Notes under the pieces: model-generated
Databases searched by the model: none
The model's input: the letters and a program-made list of their open reading frames with translations, nothing else
What the model was told of the DNA's origin: nothing
Program-made: the position numbers and the translations under genes
Shown: piece by piece, positions 1 through 9,226 of the stretch
How the letters are laid out: every line of letters starts with the position of its first letter
Position numbering within the stretch: the first letter of the stretch is position 1
From: Symbiodinium natans
Taxonomy: Eukaryota; Sar; Dinophyceae; Suessiales; Symbiodiniaceae
Length of the DNA: 33,942 nucleotides
NCBI GenBank assembly: GCA_905221605.1
Contig: CAJNDS010002662.1
Location: 290,001 to 323,942 of the forward strand
Reading direction: 5' to 3'

Positions 1-2138
1 TCTTGAAGGTGCTGGAAAGCCATGGGCTTTGCCAGACACAGTGCTTGCAGCCCAAGCAGGTGCTTTGCCACCCCTCCAACAGAGGAGGTCAGATGGTGAG
101 CCATTTTGATGTTTGGGCCAAGGGGCACCAGTTGCTTGCCGTTGGACTGCAAGTCCAGCTGTTGGAAAACTCCATCTGCGTCCAGCTCGCCACAGATCCG
201 CAGAAGCGCCAGCAGCAGGTGTGGAAAAACCAGCAGCTTGTCCAGGAAGCCGGAGGCTCCCTGGCACCAGTGAGTGGTCAGGAGGGCCACTCGGAGCTAT
301 ATGATATTTGTTTTTTGGTGTGTTTGTGCTTAGAGCAAGGTTTTAAGTGAATAAGTTCAGTTATTTCATTCCGTGCTTGCCATGCAGCAAGACTGAGGCT
401 TTCTGAGCCTAGCCTCCAGCCACACCACGGCATTTCTCAGATGCCTCGAGCATGGCTGCCAAGATGCCAATGGCAAAGCCATCAGCGTGCCCAGAACGGA
501 TCCAGTTTGGGAAGCCATCCAGAAGGGCTGGAAGTGGCACGTTGTTGCCTCCTCGGTGGAGGAAGTCATGCCAAGCTTGCCACAGTTCTTCCAGGTCGGT
601 GCCAACAGTGGCAACGCCATTGGCACGGCCACCAGCGAGCTCGAGGCAGCCTGCCAGATCGCAGCCCAACTCCAGCTGGGATCCACTTTGGAGGCCGCCA
701 TCAAGCAGGTGGCAAGCGGGGAGGTGGCCTGCAGAGCCAGTTTGGCCAGTATAGGCCATTATGTGTCGAGGTATGGCGGGGGCCCAGGGGCGCCGCTGCT
801 CCGATTCCTCTCCCAATTCGGGTCCATGTTCGGTGCGACACTCATGTTAGGCACAGACTTTACCGACACTCTTGCCAACATGACTTTTCCAGAGGCGACC
901 AACCTCTTTCCGCTGACCCGGACGGCCGTCTGGGCGAGCCAATTGACTTCCCAGAAAAGCAATGATGGGTTTGCAAGGTTGTTGGTGAGGTCGGACTTGC
1001 AAAAACTTTCCACGCCATCCATCCTGGACCAAGTGAAGGCCGGGGAGTCCATGCTGGCGGACTGCTGGCACCTTATCCAGTCCCAGCTGCCCGCCGCCAC
1101 TGCTGAGAACCACAAGAAGACCCTCCATCTGTACAGGTGCTTTGGCAAGCTCTGTGTGAGGACCATCCTCTTCATCGTGAAGAAGCAGAAGCATGCCCCA
1201 GACCAGGTGTGCTTCGACACCTTGCCAGAGATCCTGGACAAGTTCACACAGGAGGTGTCGGGTGTGCCCACTCCAAGCCAGGCGGCCTCCAGTCAGGCAG
1301 GCCAGGTTGAGGATGCGGTGAAGGCCCAGCCGTACCAGGCCATGCTGCTGCAGAACAGCCACATCAAGGTGGGCGAGCTGTGTCTTAGTTGCAAGTCTTC
1401 TGCTTGTGCATTCCGTTTGGTGTTTTAAATCTTGTTGCCATTTGGGAGCCAAGGTTCTGCCTTCCCAAAGAGCATGGGTCCAAGGTCTTCGAGCTCTTGG
1501 AGGTGACCAACGACGGGGCCACCATGCAGCATCGTCCCATTCTGTTGCCAGTACAGAATGTGCAAGTTGCCTTGGGCGACTTGAAGAAGTGGAGGGTGTC
1601 CAAGCAGCGGATGCCTTTCCTGGCAGAAGAGGCCATGGTGGCCAAGGCTTTCCCCACAGAGCATGCCATGGCTGTGGAAGAGTTCCAGAAAGCCCAAGTG
1701 GTCTGTGCCTTGCACGAAGCTTACCAGAAGCACTCCTGCCAGGACCAGGAGCTGCTCGGCTTCGCTTGCAGCCCCCAGGCACTGTTTGCCAGGCAGACCC
1801 TCCAGCCTAAGAAGCTCAAGCTGCTTCCCATAGGCCCTGTCTCCAAGGTCAAAGAGCCGGGGAAGGCCAGGTTGGTCGTCCATGCGTTCGGAGAGAAATG
1901 GTCCATTGGCAGCTGGAAACAAGATGTGGACCAGCATGGGGTGGCGGTCCCGTGGTTCTGGTGCAAGCCAGTAGATGCTCCACTTGCCAACATGCAGTGG
2001 ACCACTGTGAAGCAGGGACCAGCCACCATTCCCATGCTTCAGAACCACGTCCGCATTCCAGGCAAAAGCATGATTTTGTGCGAGAACCAGCTCGAGGAGC
2101 CAGCAGAATCGGCCAAGAAGAAAGCCAAGACCAAGTGA
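1..2138 (+). CDS. Unrecognised multi-exon protein, 5' partial
   Basis: I do not recognise a function. Three open segments appear to belong together: about 1-269, about 441-1368 and 1449-2138 (stop TGA). The join 1368/1449 is well supported: a GT donor at 1369, an AG at 1447-1448, phase 0 on both sides and an 80-base T-rich intron. The first join is less certain; a GTGAGT donor sits at 270, but its phase does not fit the CAG at 438-440, so another donor may be used. The middle exon encodes a helical, soluble-looking protein with a Tyr-Gly-Gly-Gly loop (SRYGGGPGAPLL) and the stretch NLFPLTRTAVWASQL. From memory this resembles an expanded uncharacterised dinoflagellate family. The C-terminus is lysine-rich (KKKAKTK), as in nuclear or DNA-binding proteins. 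No membrane segment or signal peptide is visible. Long opposite-strand ORFs across 847-2219 look like shadows. Confidence 0.5.
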
Positions 2139-2560
2139 GTGGTGCATTTCCAGAGCAGCCACTGCAGCCAGAGCATTGAGGGCCACTGAGCCGGAGCCAT
2201 CTTTGCACGGGAGCTGCAAGAGGAGTTTTGATGGCTCAAGTTTTGCCAGGCAGGAAAAACTGGAGCTCTGCAGGGTTGCACTCCAGGATTTGGGTTAAGG
2301 ACCCACATGCAGCTGCCTGCAGCTCAATGGCTATGCCACATTGTCGGACTCCTGCCATGTTTCTCTCGTCTTTGTAGCATGCCACGGCGCCCGACAACCT
2401 GCAGTTTTTCAGCCCAAGCCAGTTGGCAAGACACTCCAAGCCACTTGGCCAGCAACTTCCAAGCCACTGCCATGGCCAACCAGCAGGACGTTGTTTTGCT
2501 TCTTTCTGTATACTTATGCATTACAAATCTGCATGTCTTTGCCAGGAGCAGACCCCAGCC
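2139..2560. other. Non-coding or intronic stretch
   Basis: There is no convincing gene. The end is T-rich and closes with a pyrimidine tract and CTTTGCCAG at about 2537-2545, which looks like a 3' splice site or the end of a leader just before the next short ORF. Confidence 0.35.
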
Positions 2561-2728
2561 ATGGAGGAGGTGGCCGTGACGGGTGCCACAGAGGCCACAG
2601 AGGTCCAGGCCACAGTCCAGGGGGAGGTGAGCACTACGGCTCTGCCTGCCCAAGTGGGTGGGATCGTGGGCCCCATCTCCTTCCACTTGAGCAACCAGTT
2701 CATGCAATCCAGACTTCAGCCTCCCTGA
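2561..2728 (+). CDS. Short acidic ORF, 55 residues
   Basis: The start is AGCCATGG, the same GCCATG context seen at most starts in this block. The product begins MEEVAVTGATEATEV, is Thr/Val/Glu-rich and ends at TGA. A splice-like CTTTGCCAG lies 16 bases before the ATG. It could be a first exon that continues downstream, a remnant of a neighbouring gene copy, or chance. No domain is recognised. Confidence 0.25.
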   Translation: MEEVAVTGATEATEVQATVQGEVSTTALPAQVGGIVGPISFHLSNQFMQSRLQPP

Positions 2729-2981
2729 CCCGCTCTACCACTGGGCCATTCGCTGCATTTTCTGCACCCCGGCTTCCTGCCAACTTCAGGATGGGCCACA
2801 TGGATGAGTTCCATGCCGGCGGCTTTGTTTATCCCAAGAGGCTTGCCAGGGAACGTGATCCAGCCCGAAAAGACTTTCATCCAGAATGTTATGTTGCCCT
2901 TGTCGGCCACGTGCACCCTGGCAGCCACGGGCCACAACTGTGTCACAACTCCAGCAATCCCAGGGCAGCCAGAGACAGCGG

Positions 2982-3304
2982 CCACGTTGTCAGGAATCTG
3001 TTCCACTGCAGACTCTTCCACTAAGGCGGTGTTGAGCATGCAGGGTTTTGGTCCATGTTGCATGAAGCCTTCTTGGCTATACCAGTTCAGGTCAGCATGC
3101 AAGCCATTTGGCTTTTCCAGGATTTGTTTATAGAGAAAGATACCACGTTGCCAGGAATCTCTTCGCACTGCAGACTCTTCCACTGCGGCGAGGTTGAGCA
3201 TACAGGGTTTTGGTCCATGTTGCATGAAGCCTGCTTGGCTATACCAGTTCAGGTCAGCGTGCGAGCCCTTTGGCTTTTCCACGATTTGTTTATAGAGAAA
3301 GATA
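2982..3304 (+). repeat. Tandem duplication of a 161/162-bp unit
   Basis: Copy 1 is 2982-3142 and copy 2 is 3143-3304, head to tail with no spacer. Both begin CCACGTTG and end in TTTATAGAGAAAGAT followed by A. They share GCAGACTCTTCCACT, GGGTTTTGGTCCATGTTGC and TTGGCTATACCAGTTCAGG, with scattered substitutions and one indel. Stops interrupt the reading frames, so this is probably not a repeated protein. The TTGGCTATACC word recurs near 3980. Confidence 0.85.
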
Positions 3305-3585
3305 AATGTGTAGTTGGTTAGAGATATACTGATAGAGATTTGTGTGTAAACATACAGTTAGTGAATTCATAACAGCCTTATATTTCCACTGATATGTCAA
3401 TGTTTAGCTTCTAGATTACACCGATATGAGTGTTGAGCCTGTACTGTATGTTTTCCAAGATGTATAGCGTGTATGTACCTAAAAATATACATCCGACAGT
3501 TTTTGTTCTATACATATATTTTCCACACCAGCATATTCCTCTGCCAAGCCACCCAGCCATCTGGCCTTTCCTTCCACTTCCTGCC
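3305..3585. other. AT-rich spacer or leader
   Basis: AT-rich sequence with many TATA/TGTA words and no gene. It leads into a pyrimidine-rich stretch just before the ATG at 3586, so it may be the promoter, the 5' leader or an intron of that gene. Confidence 0.35.
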
Positions 3586-3897
3586 ATGGAAAAAATCACC
3601 AACAGGACGGCCGTGGCCAAGAATGGCAAGGTCCCCGACATGGACCAGGTGCCAGAGCCAACAGGGCCTGCAGGTGTCCACGTGCTTGTTCGGTGCTCCA
3701 ACTGCGACCAGTGCAGGATCTTTCTGTGGAGACATTACCACATGGCCAACTGCTCGCATCGCGAGCAGCCATGGATCACATCCATCAAGGATGGTGGCAT
3801 AATGCAGGGCCACTCTTTGGCCAGATCCATGCAGCAGCCATGTTTTTTTTTTCAAGGCGGCCACCGCCATGCAGGCAGGATCCACCACCGACCTTGA
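3586..3897 (+). CDS. CxxC zinc-ribbon-like protein, degenerate copy
   Basis: The start GCCATGG opens a 103-codon frame. Residues about 35-65 read VLVRCSNCDQCRIFLW, then a second cysteine pair that has decayed to NCSHREQPW, then ITSIKDGGI. The next gene (4091-4480) has the same order: CTNC, IFLH, CSVC, W, then a GGI motif. So this is a diverged paralogue with a broken second metal-binding knuckle. After GGIMQG the sequence turns low-complexity, with a run of T at 3842-3851 encoding Phe, and may be outside the original coding part. Intact zinc ribbons usually mediate nucleic-acid or protein contacts; no role is claimed here. Confidence 0.4.
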   Translation: MEKITNRTAVAKNGKVPDMDQVPEPTGPAGVHVLVRCSNCDQCRIFLWRHYHMANCSHREQPWITSIKDGGIMQGHSLARSMQQPCFFFQGGHRHAGRIHHRP

Positions 3898-4090
3898 GGA
3901 AAAGGGGCCACGCCTAGCCGCTGCAGGGGTCCATGCATGCTTGAGCCTGTGTGGCTATATACCATTTCCAAGAGCCTCTTTGGCTATACCACGTGCACAT
4001 GCATGCCATGATTGTTTCCGTCTGGATTTTGCTTTCATGTCAGCTGCCACTCTGGCCAGTCACCACCCACAGCCGCCCAAGCCTGCAGCC

Positions 4091-4480
4091 ATGCCGTCCA
4101 TGAAGGCCATGAAGAAGACCACGGCGGCCAAGAAGCCCACCATGAAGGAGAAACCGGCCAAGTCCAAGCCCGTCGCGTCAAAGAAACCAGCGGCCAACGT
4201 GGCAGGGCCGCCAGGTGTCATGGCGACCATGGGGTTGGGCCCACTCGAGCCGATCGCCAACACCACGGACCCAGAGCCAGGGACGGTGACAACCTTGCCA
4301 GGCGTGGAGGACATTGGCCACGCCTGGCCAATAGGCGGAAATCTTGTGTTGAGATGTACCAACTGTGCATCCAGCCAAATTTTTCTCCATCGCCTCTACA
4401 GCCTCATCCACTGCTCGGTGTGCGGCCAACATTGGCTCCAGTCGTTGAGGATTGGCGGCATCGCTTGGCGGTGGGGGTGA
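4091..4480 (+). CDS. Lys-rich protein with CxxC-CxxC zinc-ribbon-like domain
   Basis: The start is GCCATGC, after a leader with a possible splice site (TGGCCAG near 4055). The 129-residue product opens with a lysine/alanine/methionine tail (MKAMKKTTAAKK), a common N-terminal style in dinoflagellate nuclear proteins. A Pro/Thr linker follows, then LVLRCTNC at about residue 88 and HCSVCGQHW about 20 residues later. The CxxC...CxxC spacing is that of a small zinc ribbon. It is the better-preserved partner of the degenerate copy at 3586-3897. A basic tail plus zinc ribbon suggests DNA or RNA binding (inference). The ORF is open upstream of the chosen ATG, so a longer product is possible. Confidence 0.5.
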   Translation: MPSMKAMKKTTAAKKPTMKEKPAKSKPVASKKPAANVAGPPGVMATMGLGPLEPIANTTDPEPGTVTTLPGVEDIGHAWPIGGNLVLRCTNCASSQIFLHRLYSLIHCSVCGQHWLQSLRIGGIAWRWG

Positions 4481-4707
4481 AACCACCATGCACCGCCACA
4501 GGTTCCAGTGCCACGAGGCCATGGCTTGAAGCACCACTGCCATCGGCTTCCATGTGCTTGTTTTTGAAGGCCACTGCGGCCTGCTGCCCAGGCCTTTTCC
4601 ACGGCCAGGATGAACCAAGCGAGCCTCACTCCGGCAAAAAAAATGGCTGCCATGAGCACCACAGCTGCCATACCAGAGTTTCCAAGCAAACCATGCAGGC
4701 CTGCACG
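4481..4707. other. Spacer without a clear gene
   Basis: No supported gene. Base usage is the same as in the surrounding block. An A-run lies at 4636-4643, and the stretch leads directly into the telomere-like array. Confidence 0.35.
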
Positions 4708-4863
4708 TTTAGGGTCTAGGGTTGAGGGTTTAGGGTGAAGGGTTCAGGGTTGAGGGTTGAGGGTGAAGGGTTTAGGGTTTGGGGTGTAAGGTTGAGGGTT
4801 TAAGGTTTAGGGTTAGGGTTTTGGGTTCAGGCTTTAGGGTTAAGGGTTGAGGGTTTAGGGTTT
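4708..4863 (+). repeat. Degenerate telomere-like TTTAGGG array
   Basis: About 155 bases of 7-8-base units on the TTTAGGG theme: GTTTAGGG, GTTGAGGG, GTGAAGGG, GTTCAGGG. TTTAGGG is the telomere unit of plants and several dinoflagellates. The heavy degeneration and internal position point to an old interstitial array, not a working chromosome end. Confidence 0.85.
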
Positions 4864-5136
4864 ACGCTTTGCAAAGCCAAAAAACATGCAGCTCCCAGAC
4901 AAAATGCACAGCCAACAACCCGAGCCCTGTGGCTGTTCCAGGAAGTAGGACCACAACATGCAAGCTGCCCCATGGCTGTAGCACGTGCATCTCCATGAGC
5001 CAATTGGCCTTTCCACACAAATACGCTTGCCAATGTTTATGCTCCCGTCCATGGCCCAGAGCATGAGGGCAGGCTTTAGGAACCATGGATCCATGGCTGT
5101 GCCGTAAGCTTCACAACAGACCATGAAATAGGCTAG

Positions 5137-5261
5137 GTTCAAAATTTGAACTCCTTTCCCAAAATCTGCGACTCAAGTTAAAAATTTGAAACCAATGAAA
5201 GATTGAATTTAAATTTTTAACTCAATTCCCAAAATTTACCACCTGGAATCAAATTTTGAAC
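5137..5261. repeat. AT-rich block with nested inverted repeats
   Basis: The outer arms are GTTCAAAATTTGA (5137-5149) and its exact reverse complement (5249-5261). The inner arms are GTTAAAAATTT (5177-5187) and its exact reverse complement (5211-5221). The arms are 27 bases apart on each side, so the dyad is symmetric around 5199. The segments between the arms instead resemble each other as direct repeats (TTCCCAAAAT in both). It lies about 90 bases before the ATG of the proline-rich gene. Confidence 0.7.
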
Positions 5262-5350
5262 TTAACTCATAGTAAACACAAACCACATACCATTCACCAC
5301 ACAGTTACAAACTTCCGAGACAGGTGTTTTAGTAGCCACGTTTCACCACC

Positions 5351-6858
5351 ATGGACGATGCCACAGATGTTGAAAGCAGCCCCACGTCCGTCCCCACAGT
5401 GCTCGGCCCAGACCCACAGTCGCCAGCGGAGCCAGAGGAACCCAGGTTCCAAGCACCAACCGTGGAGTTGAATGTCCCCCATGACTCCGGCAGCCACGAA
5501 GCATCCGCCGCCCCCGAGGCAGGGCCCAGCCACCAGGCATCTCCTGTGACTCCCCCCAGCCCAGCCACCCGGGCTCCCAAAGCGAGCCAGGCTCCTGTCT
5601 TCCCATGGCCTTTCGTGGCCACCCAAGTGCCCATGACACAACACGCTCCACCTGTCATACCCAACCCACTGGCAGGCCACCCTCCCGCCTTCCTACCTAT
5701 CCCCACCAACCCTGTCGTCCAGCCACTCCAAGCTCCAGCAGTCTACCCCATCACCCACCCGGAGCTGGTACCAGTGACAAGTCCAGGGCAGCCCATCGCA
5801 CAGTTCACACCCCGCTGGCAGCCCCAACAGTCCAGCCTCCAGCCACCGCCCTTGCCGGTGTCCTTGAGCCACACCGCCCAGACCGGCTACCCAACTGGAC
5901 CACAAGCCTTCAGCCCCACACTCCGCGCCGCGGCTCCAACTGGGCCACCCGTCTCTTTCGGACCCGGCTGTGCTGCCGCCGCCCTCCCCACCGCGGGCCG
6001 CCGTGTTTTCGGACCCAGCACCGCCAGCACCACCCCCGCCATTGTCAAGGTCCAGGCCCAGTCGCTGCCCAGCAAAGCCCCACCAAGCACCGACACCCTA
6101 CCGCCACGACCAGCTGCACCAACACAGCCCAAGCTCAAGTACCCGCCCACTCGCCCATCCACAGGGCAACCGCGCCGGGGCCAAGCCAGCCATGGGCCAG
6201 CAAAGACCAAACGAACCCAGCGGGCCGCCGCCGACCCAAAAAGCAGGAGTTCCAAGGGAGCCACCCTACCCACCACGGAGCATCCGCCAGTGCTGCACCT
6301 GGTGGTAGCCTAGCAGCCACCCCAGCTTCCACCCACACCAGAAAGACCAAAGACACGGGGTGGAAGCACAAGCTGGAGTGGCTGCTGGCCTACCACGAAG
6401 CACGCCAGTGGGCCAAACTGAACCAGCTATGCCAGGCGTTCTGGGCCGACCGCCAGGACCAGCTCCAGTCCGACCAACCGCCGCCCGCCACGTCCGGCCC
6501 GGCGGACTCGCCAACGTGGTTCTCCAAGGCCACATGGTTCATGCAAGCAGTCCATGATGGCGACTGGAACCGTTGCCAGCGCCAGTCGGAATGGATGCCA
6601 AGCAGCACCCATTGTCATTTAGGTTTCCACATACTTTTGTGTAGGGAAACCCACAACGGGCTTTTTTGGTCCATTCATACCCCAAGGAGACCATATAGGC
6701 TTTTTGGCCCAGACATATATACCCCAATTTGCTTCCGTCACAATCCCAGGTATTTGGGGGAGCCCAGCCTCCAACAATGGGTCCAGTACCAGACGGACCT
6801 CATCGTGGCTGGCGAAAACCCGCCATCGCTGCCAGATCGCTTTCGAGATCTCCAATGA
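5351..6858 (+). CDS. Proline-rich protein with a frame break
   Basis: The start CACCATGG is a strong eukaryotic context. From 5351 the frame encodes an acidic head (MDDATDVESS) and then about 300 residues rich in Pro, Ala, Thr and Gln, with a basic patch near 6210-6250. That frame stops at 6313. A second frame, open from before 5605 to the TGA at 6858, carries the more protein-like 3' part: GWKHKLEWLLAYHEARQW at about 6360 and FMQAVHDGDWNRCQRQS at about 6540. So the gene either has an intron or carries a frameshift between 5605 and 6313. A T-rich stretch at about 6619-6750 ending in AATCCCAG looks like an intron before the last exon (WVQYQTDLIVAGENPPSLPD). The product is probably disordered with a small C-terminal helical domain. 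Function is unknown. Confidence 0.5.
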
Positions 6859-7049
6859 AGGAGACCACTTGGAGTGCAGCCACAGCTTTGTTGAAGCCAC
6901 ACCACAAATTTGTTGATCCTGCCAGGACCACGGCCACGTCTTCCACTGGAGCAAGGGCAGCCAAGTCAGTCGCGGCTGCCAAAAAGACTGCTGTGACCGT
7001 CTTGCCATGTCCTGAAGCCAAGCGGCTATCCATGCTCTGGGAACCCTAA
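6855..7049 (+). CDS. Small basic ORF overlapping the previous stop
   Basis: The ATG at 6855 overlaps the TGA of the proline-rich gene (ATGA). It encodes 64 residues with an Ala/Lys/Ser-rich middle (ARAAKSVAAAKKTAV). It may be a real small protein or the 3' part of the preceding gene in another frame. The downstream sequence holds a short ACCCTAAA stretch (7042-7064). Weak support. Confidence 0.2.
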   Translation: MKETTWSAATALLKPHHKFVDPARTTATSSTGARAAKSVAAAKKTAVTVLPCPEAKRLSMLWEP

Positions 7050-7287
7050 ACCCATACCCTAAAGTTTCCAGCCACTTGGCTTTCCCATGCTTGCCAATTC
7101 AGGACACCAGGGTCTTCAATTCTTTTCTTCCAACCATAAACCCATATATGCTTCTAGATACAGATGCACAACATATCCTTTCGCCAGTGTGGCTCTGCCA
7201 TTTTAGGAACGACACAGAAAGCAGGACATCTCTTCTTCCAGTCACGTTTTAGTTGCAGTCCATGATGTTTTTGATTTCCTTCTGCAG
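7050..7287. other. Probable intron or leader
   Basis: T- and pyrimidine-rich sequence with stops in all + frames. It ends in a good 3' splice site, a TTTTTGATTTCCTTCTGCAG tract at about 7268-7287, just before the next coding segment. Confidence 0.45.
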
Positions 7288-8872
7288 AGACAAGCCTGCC
7301 TTTTCCGAAGCCATTCTGGCTGAACACACTGGTCTTCCAAGGAAAGAGACCAAGCCATGCAGCAGTACGGGTGCCAGGACCTAGTCCAGGAGCTGGACCA
7401 TCTCCAGAACTTGGCATGCTCCCAGACAGCCCAGTGGCAGCGTCAATGGCTTCCACCTTCTGCACAAAGCTGAAAAGCTACCAGTCCTGGTCCTCCGAAG
7501 CCATCTGCCAGTTGTTAGCCAAGACCCAGGCTTCAACTTTCCCTGAAGCCATGAAGAGTGGCATTCTGGATACCATCCAGAACTTGAGCACGAGCCAAGG
7601 ATCTCACTTGAAGCTCGTGAACTCCGGCCAGAGTGTGCCCAATTTGGCGCCATACTTGACCCACTCAGATTGGACAGCCTTGACCACTTACGTCACCCAG
7701 ACGGACCAGTTGCAGGTTTTGGCCAAGCGGCTGAAAGGCATGGGAGTCCAAAGCCTGAAGGAAGGCACCAAGGCACAAGGCTGTGGCCGTAATGTTGATG
7801 GTCCAATCTGGCCAAGGCAGGCCATGCCTCAGCCCAGACTCCATCATCTCTGCCGTCGCCGACTTTGCAGCGGTTTTCCAAGCTTTGCCAGCGACAAGTT
7901 GCCCGGGAGCAGCGACCTACCCGGCCAACCCCAACGAGATGGGAGAAGTCTGGCTGGGAAAAGCTTACCCCACGGACAAGCCACTGGGCCAGGAGCCCTG
8001 CATGGCGCCATGGCTGAAGAAGGCCCTCGGCTTGCATGAAGACCCATGCTTTGCAGGCACATGTCTGATGTTTTAAATTGCTTCTGTTTTAATCACACAT
8101 ACTTGCAAACCAAGGTACCATTGCGGAACACCCATGCGTCCTTGGCGGCCAACAAGGGCACCAGGTTCAGAGGCAAGCGACCACCTGCAACGCCACAAGC
8201 GGCCATCACGTTTGAAGAAGAGCTGGAGCAGCTGAAGCTCAAGCACGGTCACCAGCCCAAGTCACCGGCACCACTGCCACTGCAGTCTTTCGGGGCTCCC
8301 ACCAAGACGGTCGCAGCTGCAACCGCGAACCAGGTCTTGCCGTGGCTGCCACCAGCCCCTTCCCAGCCAACTGCAGCTGCCAAGGCCGAAGACACCAAGC
8401 CACCCACAGAGACTGCTGGCAAGGAGACTGCGGCCACAGACCCCACAAAGAACGACCAGTCTCCCAAGCAGGACAGCTTTGCTTTATAGGGACTCGACTT
8501 CAATCACATGTTTTGTGTGTATGGCTTGAAGCATTGCAGGAGAAGAAAACTTTGGAGCAGTTCGAAAAGGAGGCCTTCGCCAAGCTCCAAAGCAAGAAGA
8601 ACGAGACCAAGAAGCAGGCCAAGGAGACGAAGCAGTCCAAGGGCATGAAGCGGCCAGCTGCGGCACCGGCCATGCGGCAGCCACCGAAAGAGGCCAAGAA
8701 GGCCAAGCCCGCCGAGACTTTCGGTTGCATTCGTTGCAGAGGCAACACCAAAGGGTGTTCCACGTGCATCGATCCCAACTTTGCAGGCTTGCGACTGCCA
8801 GGTCGCCAGGCATGGAAAGACTACATCCAAGCCAAGAAGGCAGCCGCCGCCAAAAAGAAGACCAAGAACTAG
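7288..8872 (+). CDS. Lys-rich protein with C-terminal CxxC cluster, frameshifted
   Basis: Three exons are inferred: about 7288-8052, 8115-8480 and 8540-8872 (stop TAG). The joins 8052/8115 and 8480/8540 are both phase 0, with GC donors (GCAGGC, GCTTTA), AG acceptors and introns of 62 and 59 bases. The first exon changes frame near 7765-7775: upstream it reads SLKEGTKAQ, downstream AVAVMLMVQSGQGRP, so one extra base is present, or the frame is shifted during translation. The last exon is highly basic (KRPAAAPAMRQPPKEAKKAK), then FGCIRCRGNTKGCSTCIDP, a CxxC-x6-CxxC cluster. From memory, similar basic tails plus GCxxC motifs are widespread in dinoflagellate nuclear proteins. A DNA- or RNA-binding role is inferred. 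It directly precedes the transposase-like ORF. Confidence 0.55.
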
Positions 8873-9226
8873 GCCTTTTTTCAAGGCAGCCGCTGCCAAG
8901 CAAGGCTTTTTGCGGGGAGCACCGCCGCCACCCAGGTGCAGGGTAGCAAGAAGCCATGCAAGGCCACGGGCTGCAGGAGGTCGTGCCGAGCAGGGGACAA
9001 AAGGGGCACTGCCTTCAAGTTCAGCATGCATGTTTCTGCACAAGCCATATACGGCCGGCCATTCTTGTGTGGGCGAGCATTTTGGCTCCAGACGTGCTTG
9101 AAAGACCAAAGATCGCAGCAGGGTTAGACAGACATCCTTCCATCATATTTTCGCTCCCCAGCTACTAGTCTGCCGGAAGTTCCCTTGTGCATTTTCCCTA
9201 AACCCCCCCTCCAGCCATTTCTGGCC
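8873..9226. other. Spacer before the transposase-like gene
   Basis: No supported gene. It contains GAGCATTTTGGCTCCAG at about 9075-9091, which resembles part of the dinoflagellate spliced leader but lacks its start and has an internal base missing. A pyrimidine-rich stretch leads to the ATG at 9227. Confidence 0.3.

Noticed and set aside
95-125. Second spliced-leader-like match (GAGCCATTTTG)
   Set aside because: The match stops after the T-run and lies in a coding-like segment; chance is likely.
409-816. Minus-strand ORFs at 366-816
   Set aside because: Antisense shadows of the exon at about 441-1368.
847-2219. Long minus-strand ORFs (847-1782 and 1425-2219)
   Set aside because: They lie opposite the better + strand coding exons and have shadow-like composition; the + frames have consistent splice phase.
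9072-9094. Relic dinoflagellate spliced-leader sequence
   Set aside because: Only ATTTTGGCTC and a few flanking bases match; the 5' CCGTAG part is missing and one base is deleted. Too weak to call.
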